A stretch of DNA of 7,931 nt from Deltaproteobacteria bacterium (GTDB lineage Bacteria; UBA10199; DSSB01), in the NCBI GenBank assembly GCA_021772695.1, contig JAJFLL010000365.1, positions 1 through 7,931 on the forward strand. Direction: 5' to 3'. Below the pieces are notes generated by a model that had not been told where the DNA came from, did not search any database, and saw only the letters and a program-made list of their open reading frames with translations. The position numbers and the translations under genes are program-made. This document shows positions 1 through 6,819 of the stretch, in pieces. Position 1 is the first letter of the stretch. Each line of letters starts with the position of its first letter.

Positions 1-24
1 CAAGACGGCATTAGGTCTTAATTC

Positions 25-942
25 ATGGCCAAGAATCGAAAATTTATGGTGGGAACCAGAGGGTCTCCCTTGGCCCTGGCCCAAACCCGGGCTTGGGTAG
101 CCCAATGGCAACAGAGTGCCCCAGATATTCAATGGGAATTAAAAGTCATTATTACTACGGGTGACAAAATTCAAGATCGGTTTTTGTCCACCGTTGGCGG
201 CAAAGGATTATTCGTCAAAGAAATAGAAACGGCGCTTCTCCAGGGTGAGATTGATTTAGCGGTGCACAGTATGAAGGATTTACCCGGGCACATGCCGGAA
301 GAACTCGATCTGCTTTGCATTCCAATGCGGGCCTCGCCGTGGGATGTGTTGATTTCTCAAGAGGCATGGGAGTTGAAGGATTTACCCAAGGGAGCGAAGG
401 TCGGCACCTCCAGCCTGCGCCGCCGAGTTCAATTAAAACTGCAGCGACCTGATCTACAATTTGAATTATTACGTGGCAATATTGATACCCGAATAGACAA
501 ACTCCGTGCCGGAGATTTTCACGCCATCCTTTTGGCTCAGGCTGGAATGGAGCGTTTAGGTCTCGATCAAGGAAAGGCCAAAAGATGTCCCATTATTCCT
601 GCACCTGGACAAGGTATTTTGGCCATTCAAGGACGCAAGGAAGACTTTGACCTTCAAGAAAGTATGGTTTGTTTAAATCATGTGGAAACCCGTAACTATG
701 CCAATATGGAGCGCGCCGTGGCTCAAGCCTTTGACGGGCATTGTCAATTGCCCTTGGCCTGCTTCGCCCAAGTTCAAAAAGGATTGATTCAACTTCAAAT
801 ATTTTTAGCAACACCATCGGGCGATCGTCATTTAACCTGGGAGGGGCAATGCCATAAAGGAAAGGAGCAGGCTTTGGTTCAGCAAGCGGTAGGCGAGTTG
901 AATCAACAAGGTGCTCAGGAGATACTATCGGCATGTCGGTAA
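25..942 (+). CDS. hemC: Porphobilinogen deaminase (hydroxymethylbilane synthase)
   Basis: This cytoplasmic enzyme joins four porphobilinogens into the linear tetrapyrrole hydroxymethylbilane. The 305 residues match the usual family length of about 310. Visible family motifs, in order, are GTRGSPLALAQ (10-20), VHSMKDLP (80-87, with the catalytic Asp at 85), GTSSLRRR (127-134), RGNIDTR (150-156) and PAPGQGILAIQ (192-202). Cys240 in DGHCQLPLA is the expected attachment site of the dipyrromethane cofactor. The start at 25 is the first ATG after an in-frame TAA at 19-21, so it cannot lie further upstream. A second ATG at 46 would remove seven residues but still keep GTRGS. The Shine-Dalgarno is weak (AGGT at 13-16). 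The stop at 19-21 could be the end of a co-transcribed upstream gene; hemA is a common neighbour, but too little is visible to say. The gene overlaps the downstream cobA/hemD fusion by 10 bases, which implies one operon. Lys and Arg are used about equally and seven Cys are present, in contrast to the unknown proteins to the right. Confidence 0.97.
   Translation: MAKNRKFMVGTRGSPLALAQTRAWVAQWQQSAPDIQWELKVIITTGDKIQDRFLSTVGGKGLFVKEIETALLQGEIDLAVHSMKDLPGHMPEELDLLCIPMRASPWDVLISQEAWELKDLPKGAKVGTSSLRRRVQLKLQRPDLQFELLRGNIDTRIDKLRAGDFHAILLAQAGMERLGLDQGKAKRCPIIPAPGQGILAIQGRKEDFDLQESMVCLNHVETRNYANMERAVAQAFDGHCQLPLACFAQVQKGLIQLQIFLATPSGDRHLTWEGQCHKGKEQALVQQAVGELNQQGAQEILSACR
917..922 (+). promoter_or_regulatory. 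Shine-Dalgarno of the cobA/hemD fusion, inside the hemC end
   Basis: AGGAGA lies 10 bases before the ATG at 933 and within the last codons of hemC. It is the strongest ribosome binding site in the operon and fixes the start of the downstream gene inside hemC. The 10-base gene overlap suggests translational coupling of the two enzymes. Confidence 0.7.
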
Positions 943-2441
943 AATTGGGTACAGTCTATTTGGTAGGTGCGGGACCGGGAGACCCCGAATTAATCACAGT
1001 CAAGGCACAGGATCGCTTGAAGGTGGCCGACGTTGTCTTCTACGATCACTTGGTTCATCCAAAATTATTGGCCATGGCGCCACAGGCTGAGCACCATTAT
1101 GTGGGCAAGGTGGGCTACGGGGATCAGGTGGCGCAACGGCAGATTCAAGATAAGTTGGTCCAAGCCGCTCAAAAATTTTCTGTGGTGGTGCGGTTAAAGG
1201 GAGGTGACCCCTTTCTCTTTGGCCGTGGCGGAGAAGAAGCAGAATTTTTATCGGACCAGGGGATCTCTTTCGAAATCATTCCGGGAGTGACTTCCGCTTT
1301 GGCCGTACCCGCTTACGCTGGGATTCCTTTGACCCATCGAGATTGGGGCTCGACCCTGGCCGTGGTAACCGGACATCATGAGCCCGGTGATTTGGACTGG
1401 GAAGCCTTGGGTCGAATGGATACCTTGATTATCTTAATGGGAATGAAAAACCTTCGTGAGAATGTGGGACAATTACTAAAATGCCAAAAAGACCCCCAAT
1501 GCCCGGCAGCCATTATTTCTTGGGGTACCTATCCGACTCAACGCACCCTGGTGGGTTCCTTGGCAGACCTTTCTGAAAAGGCAGAGGCCGCCGAGATGAA
1601 ACCTCCGGCCATTATTGTGGTGGGTAAAGTGGTCGGACTGCGAGATAAACTCAGGTGGTTTGAACAACGGCCCTTGTTCGGAAAGAAAATCATTATTACG
1701 AGATCCCGAGAGCAGGCCAGTGAATTGACAAAACCTTTAGAAACCTTAGGCGCCCACGTATTGGAGTGTCCCACCATCGAGTTCACGGCTCCCCAGGATT
1801 GGTCGGCCGTGGATCAAGCCTGTAGTGAGTTGAATCAATACGAATGGATTTTGTTCAGTTCGACCAATGGGGTAACGGCATTTTTTGATCGTCTCAATAC
1901 TCTGGGGTTTGACCTTCGCAGCCTGGCTGCGTGTCGCTTGGCCGCCGTTGGTTCCATGACGGAGAGCGCCTTAAACCTTCGAGGCTTGAAAGTAGACTTG
2001 GTTCCAAAAGATTACACTTCTGATGCAATGGCCCAAGCCATGGGCAAGGAATCTCTAGCTGGCAAAGCAATATTATTTCCTCGGGCCGAAGAGGGTAGAG
2101 AACAAATTTTAGATGTATTGCGAGGTGTGGGGGCTAAAGTAAATACGGTGACCGTTTACCGAACGGTATCTCCAAAGTATGCCCATGAGTTTATACATGA
2201 GATCTTTTTGGAAACGATTCCGGATCTGCTTACCTTTGCAAGCTCTGCGACGGTGAAAAATTTCGTGAATCTGTTTAAGAATACCCCTGACTATGATCAA
2301 ATACAAAAAATTCCCGCCACGGTCATTGGTCCGGTAACCCGTCAAACAGCTGAGGAATATGGCCTCAATGTAGTGGCGATGGCCGATCCCCATACTATAG
2401 CAGGATTGGTTTCAGCGGTGCAGAGGGTGTTCAATTTATAA
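933..2441 (+). CDS. cobA/hemD: Fused uroporphyrinogen-III C-methyltransferase / uroporphyrinogen-III synthase
   Basis: This is a bifunctional cytoplasmic enzyme of 502 residues. The N-terminal half (about 5-245) is a CobA/SUMT-type methyltransferase that uses S-adenosylmethionine to turn uroporphyrinogen III into precorrin-2. It shows VGAGPGDPELIT (11-22), VRLKGGDPFLFGRGGEEAEF (86-105), IPGVTSALAVPAYAGIPLTH (116-135), LMGMKNL (168-174) and PPAIIVVGKVVGLRDKLRWF (224-243). The C-terminal half (about 250-502) is a HemD-type synthase that cyclises hydroxymethylbilane with D-ring inversion. It shows IITRSREQASEL (254-265), WILFSSTNGVTAFF (305-318), AVGSMTESAL (338-347), DLLTFASSATVKNF (431-444) and IGPVTRQTAEEYGL (465-478). 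HemC upstream supplies the substrate of the HemD half, whose product feeds the CobA half or leaves for haem synthesis. Both halves look intact, with no frameshift. CobA-HemD fusions are known in Firmicutes and deltaproteobacterial-type lineages. The gene ends 4 bases from the stop of the convergent large gene. Confidence 0.96.
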   Translation: MSVKLGTVYLVGAGPGDPELITVKAQDRLKVADVVFYDHLVHPKLLAMAPQAEHHYVGKVGYGDQVAQRQIQDKLVQAAQKFSVVVRLKGGDPFLFGRGGEEAEFLSDQGISFEIIPGVTSALAVPAYAGIPLTHRDWGSTLAVVTGHHEPGDLDWEALGRMDTLIILMGMKNLRENVGQLLKCQKDPQCPAAIISWGTYPTQRTLVGSLADLSEKAEAAEMKPPAIIVVGKVVGLRDKLRWFEQRPLFGKKIIITRSREQASELTKPLETLGAHVLECPTIEFTAPQDWSAVDQACSELNQYEWILFSSTNGVTAFFDRLNTLGFDLRSLAACRLAAVGSMTESALNLRGLKVDLVPKDYTSDAMAQAMGKESLAGKAILFPRAEEGREQILDVLRGVGAKVNTVTVYRTVSPKYAHEFIHEIFLETIPDLLTFASSATVKNFVNLFKNTPDYDQIQKIPATVIGPVTRQTAEEYGLNVVAMADPHTIAGLVSAVQRVFNL

Positions 2442-2445
2442 TTCA

Positions 2446-5400
2446 TTAACGAATCAGCAGACTTCTAGCTTGGCTGGTGGGAGGTGAGGAGGCCCAGGCC
2501 AGTGGGCCGGTTTCTTCAGTAGAGGCATTTCCAGGTTCAAAGAGTTCGGGGGGAATGAACTGTACGATGGCTTGGTCAATGCGGGTGTCGGTCCTGCGAT
2601 GATAGGATTCCATCTGACGTTCTAGGTCTGAAATGTTATTCGCCAAACCTTGTTCCACCTGAAGACGTAGTGGATCACGGCCAAAAATTTCTTGATGAAT
2701 TTGATCTTCTTCCGCAGCCATTTCTATCAATTCGGGATTGACGGACTCGGCGTTGCTGCCTGCAGCTGAAGTGAGTGGAGTTTCCAATCGATTGAGTCGA
2801 CGCCGGTTTTCCAGGTCCACTTCTGCTAGAAAGGCGAGGGCTTCTCCTTCATTCCATGGACGTGTATGTCCATCGGCATCACTGACGCGGTAACCAGAAA
2901 ATTCTGCTAAAATAAACCTAGCCTGAACCTGAGGACTAGCCATGGCGAAGGCGGTGTCTTCACCCATTTTCCAATTTAAGTGTTCAATGATGGCCTGGCC
3001 TTCGGTGCTATCTAGGGTCACTGGCGATCCCGATGGGATGGTGCCTTGTTCTGGATGCGCCTCCTCGGTACCGGTCCCTTCGCCCGCGCTTAATTGAGCC
3101 TGATGAGCGCTTACAGTACGAGTCAAAAATTCGGTTAAACTTTCTTCTTGGCCTGCATCGGGGTGGGGGATGCCATGACGTAAATGCAATTGTCTGACAC
3201 GGCGTTCCAGTTGAGCCTCTTGATCGCGCAGTGTGCCCAACCGACGTTGTAGGTCGTACTGTGCTTGTGCCAGGGCGGGACTGCCATCGCTTCCTCCCAA
3301 GGCGAGACGGGTTTGTTGGTAGCTGCTATGAGCTTCGGAATAGGCATTGGTCAGGGGAATCTCTGTGCTGGTGACGGTCGATTCTCTTGGGTCAATTATT
3401 TCTAAAAACCGGTGGTACCGTTCATAGGCGCCTTCCACCGCGTCTTGGCTCGCCAATATCTCATGGGGAGGAATCGCCTCGCCATGTTCCAGTTGAGTCA
3501 TGATGCGGTTGCGACGGTCGAGGGCGGACGAGAGATCCCGACGAAAATCCCCCTCTTGTTCTAAGAATTGTTGCTTACGTTGATAAGAGCCATAAATATT
3601 CAAGACGGCCATTTCCAGGGCGACGGTTAATAAGGTGGCTCGGAAATTAATGGAGAACCTTGAGGCGCCTACCGACATGGGTGAAAACCGCACAAAGTTT
3701 CGACGAAATAATGCGCCGGAAAGTCCGCGAAAGGCGGTCTCACTACCATGGCGCGCATATTGTCTCTCCAAGCTATGAGACATTCCCGCCCAAAATAGGG
3801 AAGTGCCGGCAGAAACCGTGCCGACCGCGGCCACATTGCTAAGGAATTGGGGGCCAAAATCCGGGGTGAGCGAGTGACGGTGGTACATGTCTACTGCCAT
3901 CAAGCCGGTAATGAGAGGAATGCCTCGTTGTAGAAAATTTCTTAGGTAATAAGCTTGCCTAGGGATGGGACGACTCAATAATGGCGGCGGGTTTAAAATT
4001 CGGGGGGAATTAAAACGATAGGCCTGCCTAAAAGTTAATTCACCATGTCTTCGCCAATCGGCAACCGTACGCCACATGCCTGTTCCAAAATTTGCGATGC
4101 CGTCGGTAGCTAGGACACCTGTTCCCGCACCAGCAAAGAGGGTTCCTGCGGTAAATAATTCATGGGCCACATAATCCAGGCTGGCTTCAGGTAGAGGGTG
4201 GCCAAACATTTCTCGCTCCCGGTCGTTGAGATAATAGTGCTCAAAACCCATGACCAAAGGCAGACTAGCGAGTTGACCGACAAAGTAGGCACGACCGTTG
4301 ATTTGAAAATAATTATAGGTTCGGGCTGCACCGCGCAGGCCGACGGATAACCAATGGGGTCTGGCTCGACCCATACGTGCACTGCGAATCAAGGCCTGAT
4401 TGTGGCGGGTGGATTCAAAAGGATTGAATTGGCCGTTGTCAAAAACCGCTGTAGACTGATTGTTGCCCTGGGTCATTCGAATGACGACCCGTTTGCCTCC
4501 GCTGACATCCTCACCCAGGATTTCTACTTGGGTGCGGGGGTAACCTCCGGGATACTCCAGAAGAAAATAATTTTCCGGGGTCACTGCCGCCACTTCTCTT
4601 AAAAGATCGCCCCGAATTTCCGATTGGGTGCGGGCTTTTAATCCCTCCATACCCGGTAATCGTTGAATGGCTTCGAGGGCCTGTAATGCGGTGCGGGGAC
4701 CTCGTGCTACTTGCGCAACATCCAATCCAGGGGTTTCACGAAGTGCTTGATCAAGAATTCGCTGCAATGGATCACTATGCACCTGCAAGGATTCTAAGGA
4801 TAAATCAGGAATCTGCTGCAACTCAAAGGAAGTGGGAACCGTTTGACTGTCGGTAATCTGGCGAGCCGCCAGACGAACCTGTTGTTCCCGGGGTAGGTTG
4901 GCAAAATCCGGATTTGTTTTTGACATCTGCTTGATCACTCTGGACAAATCGATGGTGGTTTTGTCGGAGGTTCGGCGGATGATATTGTAAATGCCACTTT
5001 CTTGAATCAAACGCCCATCGGGCATGCGGCGTTCGTAATTCCTGAAGATTTCTAGATCAGCACTGCCGTCGGGAAGTAAATGTAGTTTTAGAGATCCCGG
5101 GTCGGGCTTTACGTTTCGATGGTCGTCCACGGCTCCATGCCACAAGGTATTTCCTGTCCATCGAAGAAATTCCTTAAACATAGCCATGCGAATTTGCCCT
5201 TGGGGCCGAAGTGAACGTACTTCCGTGGGCCGTTCGGGATTTTCCCAACGATGGCTATGGGCCCTCAAGGCCCAAGGACGGATCATGCGCAATAAATCCC
5301 GGCCTTGGGTAATGGTGTGGATGGGCTCGCCCAAGGTGCCGACCGTTGCTGTTCTTGGAGGTGGGGCCGGACGAATGGCGATTCGTGGTGGTTGAAAATG

Positions 5401-6474
5401 TTCAGGGAAACTTTGTCTCAGGGGCTCAAGCTGGCTGTTGATTTTTTCTTGGTAAGCTTCGGGATTTTGTTGGGCTTCTTGAACTTGGTCGATGATTCGC
5501 TCTAACAATGTCAATTGGCTCGGTGTTGCCAATTGCCTGACACTAAGTTTTGGATCGTAATTGATTTCACCCGTAAGTGACAATCGAAGGATCTCTTTTA
5601 AACTCGCTCCCTCTTGCTCAAAAACCATGATTTGGTTTTGTGAAGGGAAATTGTTAAATCCCGGAAAGCCCAAGTTCTGGGTGCGAATGGTGTAGACCTT
5701 GCCGTCGAGAACGGCGTAGTTGTCGAACCATACGGATCGGCTGCTCACATCGGAACGTCCCCTGAGTCCCTGCAGTAAAGGTTCCAAGCGGCGAAAGGCG
5801 CCTGCGGTTTGATTCAAATGTCGCAATCGGTTTTCAATAAAATCAAGAGTTAGCACATGTTCGGTCATGGCTCGACGTCGCAATTGCGCGACGGGCTGGG
5901 TCACTAAATTTTGGGGCTTACCGGCTTCGTCAAAACTTGCCGTATACCCAACTTGGCCGTCGGGAAAATATCTCAGTAGATAAACCGGCCGTTGCGAAGC
6001 AGCTTCGGTAGCAGTGGCTGCAATATCTTGCGCCATCAATATACTAATCTCTTTACCTGGGGCTTCCTGAAGGATTCGATAGTGATTACCATCTCGCGAG
6101 AAGTTGACATCAAAGCTTTGATTCAAACCTGGATTGGCTAGGAGTCGCAATGCGGTGTGCAGTCGTGCAAAAGGACCTGATGTGGGAATAGCCTGTCCTT
6201 GGACCAACGAGGATAAAACAGAAAAATCGGGAAAATTGAGAAAGCTGGTGGACTCGGGAGGAAGGCTGCTGCGGGGTCCAGATGCTGGGGGCTCTCCAAT
6301 GGGGTCGGAGATGACGGGCTCGCTTGGAGTGGGACGATCGGCCCCCACGCTTTGCGGGGGTGAGCTATGAATGTCTTGTGCAGCGGATGAACCACGCTGC
6401 GGAAACGGTAGGACGTTGGAATCCCTGACCCCATGACCGTTACCATCTCCACCTGAACCACCTGGTGGTGTCAT
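2446..6474 (-). CDS. Large unknown protein, Cys-free and Lys-poor, with a central hydrophobic cluster
   Basis: I do not recognise this 1342-residue protein and assign no function. The start is supported by GAGGGAG (6484-6490, read on the - strand), with GGAG 9 bases before the ATG. Residues 1-75 are Gly/Pro/Ser-rich and look disordered. There is no Sec or lipoprotein signal peptide. Residues 80-720 alternate beta-rich blocks (about 121-187, 250-300, 449-515, 634-698, several with PDG or DG turns) with helical blocks and a Pro-rich linker (361-374). Residues 726-963 hold about five hydrophobic, Gly-rich stretches that could be membrane segments. Residues 965-1342 are charged and helical, with coiled-coil-like spacing near 1070-1100 and an acidic stretch near 1128-1160. 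There are no cysteines at all, and I counted 16 Lys against 122 Arg. The hemC operon beside it has normal Cys and balanced Lys/Arg. Near the C-terminus a block with FSGYR (1192-1196) resembles a block in the divergent neighbour. I see no ATPase, protease (HExxH) or kinase motif. A membrane-associated or exported structural or effector protein is possible, but that is inference. Confidence 0.85.
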   Translation of the reverse strand: MTPPGGSGGDGNGHGVRDSNVLPFPQRGSSAAQDIHSSPPQSVGADRPTPSEPVISDPIGEPPASGPRSSLPPESTSFLNFPDFSVLSSLVQGQAIPTSGPFARLHTALRLLANPGLNQSFDVNFSRDGNHYRILQEAPGKEISILMAQDIAATATEAASQRPVYLLRYFPDGQVGYTASFDEAGKPQNLVTQPVAQLRRRAMTEHVLTLDFIENRLRHLNQTAGAFRRLEPLLQGLRGRSDVSSRSVWFDNYAVLDGKVYTIRTQNLGFPGFNNFPSQNQIMVFEQEGASLKEILRLSLTGEINYDPKLSVRQLATPSQLTLLERIIDQVQEAQQNPEAYQEKINSQLEPLRQSFPEHFQPPRIAIRPAPPPRTATVGTLGEPIHTITQGRDLLRMIRPWALRAHSHRWENPERPTEVRSLRPQGQIRMAMFKEFLRWTGNTLWHGAVDDHRNVKPDPGSLKLHLLPDGSADLEIFRNYERRMPDGRLIQESGIYNIIRRTSDKTTIDLSRVIKQMSKTNPDFANLPREQQVRLAARQITDSQTVPTSFELQQIPDLSLESLQVHSDPLQRILDQALRETPGLDVAQVARGPRTALQALEAIQRLPGMEGLKARTQSEIRGDLLREVAAVTPENYFLLEYPGGYPRTQVEILGEDVSGGKRVVIRMTQGNNQSTAVFDNGQFNPFESTRHNQALIRSARMGRARPHWLSVGLRGAARTYNYFQINGRAYFVGQLASLPLVMGFEHYYLNDREREMFGHPLPEASLDYVAHELFTAGTLFAGAGTGVLATDGIANFGTGMWRTVADWRRHGELTFRQAYRFNSPRILNPPPLLSRPIPRQAYYLRNFLQRGIPLITGLMAVDMYHRHSLTPDFGPQFLSNVAAVGTVSAGTSLFWAGMSHSLERQYARHGSETAFRGLSGALFRRNFVRFSPMSVGASRFSINFRATLLTVALEMAVLNIYGSYQRKQQFLEQEGDFRRDLSSALDRRNRIMTQLEHGEAIPPHEILASQDAVEGAYERYHRFLEIIDPRESTVTSTEIPLTNAYSEAHSSYQQTRLALGGSDGSPALAQAQYDLQRRLGTLRDQEAQLERRVRQLHLRHGIPHPDAGQEESLTEFLTRTVSAHQAQLSAGEGTGTEEAHPEQGTIPSGSPVTLDSTEGQAIIEHLNWKMGEDTAFAMASPQVQARFILAEFSGYRVSDADGHTRPWNEGEALAFLAEVDLENRRRLNRLETPLTSAAGSNAESVNPELIEMAAEEDQIHQEIFGRDPLRLQVEQGLANNISDLERQMESYHRRTDTRIDQAIVQFIPPELFEPGNASTEETGPLAWASSPPTSQARSLLIR
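2491..2516 (+). terminator. Possible intrinsic terminator of the hemC operon, inside the convergent gene
   Basis: GGCCCA (2491-2496) and TGGGCC (2503-2508) are perfect inverted repeats around a 6-base loop, and GGTTTCTT follows. The hairpin starts 50 bases after the cobA/hemD stop, where a terminator for the + strand operon would be expected. The stem is short and the T tract is poor. The same bases encode about residues 1323-1328 of the - strand gene, so coding constraint could explain the symmetry. This is tentative. Confidence 0.3.
2773..3003 (-). other. Module shared with the divergent neighbour (residues 1158-1234)
   Basis: This segment of the large unknown protein carries, in order, AII (1161-1163), QV (1182-1183), FSGYR (1192-1196), D1199, R1205, W1207, EA (1211-1212), L1216 and ETPL (1231-1234). 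The same ordered residues, with different gap lengths, occur at residues 69-162 of the gene starting at 6820. The match was found by eye and is short. It suggests a common domain whose function is unknown. Confidence 0.5.
3586..4299 (-). other. Hydrophobic, Gly-rich cluster (residues 726-963), putative membrane region
   Basis: Five hydrophobic stretches lie here, near residues 728-744 (FVGQLASLPLVMGF), 768-790 (with GTLFAGAGTGVLAT), 849-863 (GIPLITGLMAVDMY), 878-899 (VAAVGTVSAGTSLFWAGM) and 944-962 (ATLLTVALEMAVLNIYG). They are separated by Arg-rich connectors such as WRTVADWRRH. Several are short or Gly/Ala-rich, so they may insert in a membrane as a group, or pack as amphipathic hairpins, rather than behave as classic transmembrane helices. 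The flanking 700 N-terminal and 380 C-terminal residues look soluble. Confidence 0.5.
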
Positions 6475-6483
6475 GCCATTAAA

Positions 6484-6490
6484 CTCCCTC
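6484..6490 (-). promoter_or_regulatory. Shine-Dalgarno of the 1342-residue gene
   Basis: Read on the - strand this is GAGGGAG, with its GGAG core 9 bases before the ATG at 6474. It is a good site at good spacing and decides the start. An ATG five bases upstream of the chosen one is out of frame and meets a stop at once. Confidence 0.7.
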
Positions 6491-6548
6491 GATGGACATG
6501 AATGTTTCCGACGCCCCTTTACGTGGCTATAGAGAGTTTTTCGGCAAA

Positions 6549-6600
6549 ATCCAGAAGAAGTTGTAAGTGTATTTATTTTTTATGATTTTTTACTCTGGAT
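6549..6600. repeat. Inverted repeat ATCCAGA / TCTGGAT flanking an AT-rich core
   Basis: ATCCAGA (6549-6555) and TCTGGAT (6594-6600) are perfect 7-base inverted repeats, 38 bases apart, that bracket the most AT-rich stretch of the divergent region. They could be paired operator half-sites or chance. The spacing is too long for a strong hairpin. Confidence 0.3.
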
Positions 6601-6653
6601 CTGTGACTTGGTGCATCATGAATGGGATCAAATTATGTTTTTGCTTACAAGGA

Positions 6654-6681
6654 TTGCTTGGCAAAGATCGTCGAATAAAAT
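6654..6681 (+). promoter_or_regulatory. Candidate sigma-70-type promoter for the right-hand gene
   Basis: TTGCTT (6654-6659) and TAAAAT (6676-6681) are 16 bases apart. The -10 matches TATAAT at five of six positions, and the -35 matches TTGACA at three of six. A start near 6688 would give a leader of about 130 bases before the ATG at 6820. The fit is moderate, and in AT-rich DNA such matches can arise by chance. Confidence 0.3.
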
Positions 6682-6783
6682 ATGGCAGTCCGCTGAAAAA
6701 GGCGCAACAGAGTCTGTCGAACCACGATATATTCTTAGTACAAAAAGCCTAATAGAATCAAAAGAGTCCACCCAGAGGGGAAT

Positions 6784-6817
6784 CTTCTTCATTATTTTTC
6801 GAGAAGGGGTAAGGCTT
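6784..6817 (+). promoter_or_regulatory. Ribosome binding region of the right-hand gene, possibly in a leader hairpin
   Basis: TAAGG (6810-6814) lies 5 bases before the ATG at 6820 and is the likely Shine-Dalgarno; the purine-rich GAGAAGGGG just before it may help. Bases 6784-6790 (CTTCTTC) can pair with 6803-6809 (GAAGGGG), with two G-U pairs and a 12-base loop. AGGCTT (6812-6817) is also the reverse complement of AAGCCT (6745-6750). Either pairing would partly hide the ribosome site. The site itself is plausible; the fold is speculative. Confidence 0.4.
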
Positions 6818-6819
6818 CC

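Larger units (their letters stand above)
6475..6819. other. Divergent intergenic region, AT-rich, with no convincing gene
   Basis: These 345 bases separate two divergently transcribed unknown genes and should hold the promoters of both. The part around 6561-6593 is strongly AT-rich with T runs. I see one candidate promoter towards the + gene (6654-6681), a 7-base inverted repeat (6549-6600), and possible leader pairing over the + gene's ribosome site. I found no convincing sigma-70 promoter for the - strand gene. TATAGC (plus coordinates 6526-6531) could serve as a -10, but it has no good -35. The short open frames starting at 6567 (GTG) and 6608 (TTG) lack Shine-Dalgarno sequences and recognisable protein features. 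Confidence 0.7.

Noticed and set aside
593..934. A 113-codon frame antisense to hemC
   Set aside because: hemC is certain over this whole stretch, and the antisense translation shows no family motif; it is a shadow of the hemC codon pattern.
3660..3857. Overlapping short frames on both strands inside the large - strand gene
   Set aside because: They lie fully inside a continuous 1342-codon frame with consistent protein-like composition and a good ribosome site, so they are shadows.
4150..4180. A possible zinc protease motif near HELFT (residues 771-775) of the large protein
   Set aside because: The second His of HExxH is absent (HELFT), and the segment lies within a hydrophobic stretch.
6567..6752. 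A 61-codon + strand frame with a hydrophobic start (MYLFFMIFYSG)
   Set aside because: It uses a GTG start without a ribosome site, and the hydrophobicity comes from T runs in the AT-rich intergenic DNA. It also overlaps another equally unconvincing frame.
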